Assembly: GCA_024278345.1 (NCBI GenBank)
Contig: JAJRTK010000258.1
Span: forward strand, 1-6,879
Direction of reading: 5' to 3'
Length of the DNA stretch: 6,879 nt
DNA from: a bacterium
GTDB taxonomy: Bacteria; CSSED10-310; JAJRTK01
The position numbers and the translations under genes are program-made. Every line of letters starts with the position of its first letter. Position 1 is the stretch's first letter. This document shows, in pieces, positions 5,952 through 6,879 of the stretch. Under the pieces are notes generated by a model. It worked only from the letters and a program-made list of their open reading frames with translations, ran no database searches and was not told where the DNA came from.

Positions 5952-6551
5952 ATGATGGATTGTCGGACGGTCGAGAGCTGCGTTTCTCTTTTGTTAGATG
6001 GAGAACTCGACGCAAAGACGCAATGGATGGTGGAGATCCACCTCAGGCGATGTGCCTGTTGCCAGGCCCAACGTGACAGACTGGCCCACATCAAGGCATG
6101 CTTGGGGCAACAGCAGCCGGTGACGGCTCCGGAGGATTTTACTCAATGCCTCCAGTCACGCCTTCGCAGCCTTGAAAAAGAGCAACTCCTGGAATCCTGC
6201 CGCCGCCATGTCCTGCTTCGCCGCGGTTTTTTTGCAGCCGGGATTCTGGGACTGATCCTGCTTGCTGGGATCCAGTTGCTGATTCTATTCGCAGGTGGCT
6301 CCCGATCTTCCCATGACGTGGAAAACGGTCGAGCCGCCACACAACCCGTTTTGAAAAGTGGCTCCGGGGAAACAGTCGCCGAAGCCGGCCTCTATCCGGC
6401 ATACGTTTTTCCGGCGCTGAAAAATAGTGGACTTGACTTCGGTCATGGCATGGGTGAGCGCCTAACCTCCGACGCACAGGATCTTCCAATGCCGAAGACC
6501 GGCAAGACGGAAAATGACGAAGAGCGGTTCTGGACCCGTGCGGTCTACTAA
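5952..6551 (+). CDS. Membrane-anchored zinc-finger (ZAS) anti-sigma factor
   Basis: A 199-residue protein if started at the ATGATG at 5952. The N-terminus has the zf-HC2/ZAS layout: MDC with Cys4, the LLLDGELD helix segment, then VEIHLRRCACC giving His30-x3-Cys34-x2-Cys37, the zinc-site pattern of RsrA/ChrR-like anti-sigma factors. Extra cysteines are at 10 and 36. One transmembrane helix follows (FFAAGILGLILLAGIQLLILFAGG, about 93-116), then an 80-residue low-complexity segment predicted outside the cytoplasm. It presumably sequesters the adjacent ECF factor until a membrane or redox signal releases it. The frame opens earlier at ATG 5913 (13 more residues), but neither start has a strong ribosome binding site. 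The ZAS convention (Met-x-Cys) and the MM starts at 2235, 4634 and 6781 favour 5952/5955. Confidence 0.8.
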   Translation: MMDCRTVESCVSLLLDGELDAKTQWMVEIHLRRCACCQAQRDRLAHIKACLGQQQPVTAPEDFTQCLQSRLRSLEKEQLLESCRRHVLLRRGFFAAGILGLILLAGIQLLILFAGGSRSSHDVENGRAATQPVLKSGSGETVAEAGLYPAYVFPALKNSGLDFGHGMGERLTSDAQDLPMPKTGKTENDEERFWTRAVY

Positions 6552-6624
6552 TCCCGCAAATGCCCAAACCAATCTCGTGCCCCCACGACAACGGCGGAAA
6601 GGCGAGCTTTGCTCACAACCTTCC

Positions 6625-6748
6625 AAGCACCACCCAAGGTCCCACCGGGGACCCCACTACCGCTTGCTGCCCCGGAGATCTCACGGAGCACGCCCGACAA
6701 GAAAACAAGGGAAAAACCGCACGGCACACCAGAATGTGGGTGGTGCTT
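6625..6748. repeat. 12-bp inverted repeat flanking about 100 nt, plus an internal hairpin
   Basis: aagcaccaccca (6625-6636) and its exact complement tgggtggtgctt (6737-6748) bracket 100 nt. Just inside the left arm is a perfect hairpin, ggtccc accg gggacc (6638-6653). The right arm overlaps the core of the right-hand repeat copy. The bracketed DNA holds no gene. It may be a small structured element or the 3' end of the anti-sigma transcript; no T-tract supports intrinsic termination. Confidence 0.45.
6696..6741 (+). repeat. Right copy of the dispersed intergenic repeat (core ACCAGAATGTGGGT)
   Basis: A purine-rich stretch from GACAAGAAAACAAGGG (6696) leads through AAAAACCGC to ACCAGAATGTGGGT (6728-6741). 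This matches, in order and orientation, the minus-strand element at 136-48, with 13 of 14 bases identical in the core. The two copies are therefore inverted relative to one another and lie near opposite ends of the window. Confidence 0.5.
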
Positions 6749-6780
6749 CGGCCTTAGGGCAGTGGAGAGTGAGAGCGGCG

Positions 6781-6879
6781 ATGATGGCGAACAGCGGCGG
6801 ACGGACTGCCGCCGATGTGAGCGGAACGCAACACGTAGAAAACAAAGGGTTTGCCGACAACCCCGCCCTAAAAGAAGAG
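6781..6879 (+). CDS. 5' end of an unidentified gene, truncated by the window edge
   Basis: An ATGATG at 6781 opens a frame of 33 codons without a stop to the last base. GGAGAG (6764-6769) and GAGAG (6771-6775, 5 nt before the ATG) can serve as ribosome binding site. The visible N-terminus (MMANSGGRTAADV...FADNPALKEE) is hydrophilic, with no signal peptide or motif, so no function can be given. It lies 229 nt downstream of the anti-sigma gene on the same strand. Thirty-three open codons in GC-rich DNA is modest evidence. Confidence 0.4.
   Translation, partial: MMANSGGRTAADVSGTQHVENKGFADNPALKEE

Overview
The window reads as chromosomal DNA of a GC-rich, Gram-negative-type bacterium. This is inferred from three export signals ending in A-x-A sites, strong AAGGAGG/GGAGG ribosome binding sites, and an ECF sigma factor paired with a membrane-anchored zinc-finger anti-sigma factor. 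Nothing seen fixes the phylum. I see no tRNA, rRNA, CRISPR array, transposase or phage gene.

Layout. Positions 1-399 hold no convincing gene. They contain tandem hairpins, a short direct repeat and an intergenic repeat element whose core recurs in inverted orientation at 6728-6741. Positions 400-4634 carry five genes, all on the minus strand. In transcription order they are three exported proteins of unknown function (4634-4023, 3982-3389, 3224-2370), a PEMT/ICMT-like integral membrane methyltransferase (2235-1552) and a cytoplasmic esterase of the alpha/beta-hydrolase fold (1518-400). Gaps are 40, 164, 134 and 33 nt. The 164-nt gap contains a 17-bp hairpin just before the next ribosome binding site.

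Positions 4635-5028 form a divergent intergenic region with an AT-rich patch and an ECF-like GGAACTT box facing the plus strand. On the plus strand follow an ECF sigma factor (5029-5670), a possible 57-residue ORF with a good ribosome binding site (5706-5879), a ZAS-type anti-sigma factor with one transmembrane helix (5952-6551), a 229-nt intergenic region with inverted repeats and the second repeat copy, and the start of a gene that runs off the right edge (6781 onward).

How the genes may work together (inference). The sigma/anti-sigma pair probably senses an envelope or redox signal and may control its own promoter. The adjacent divergent cluster of Cys-containing secreted proteins is a plausible target, but no matching ECF promoter was found facing that cluster. 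The secreted cluster is the most novel material here. Coding starts were chosen by ribosome binding sites, and several are shorter than the longest open frames.
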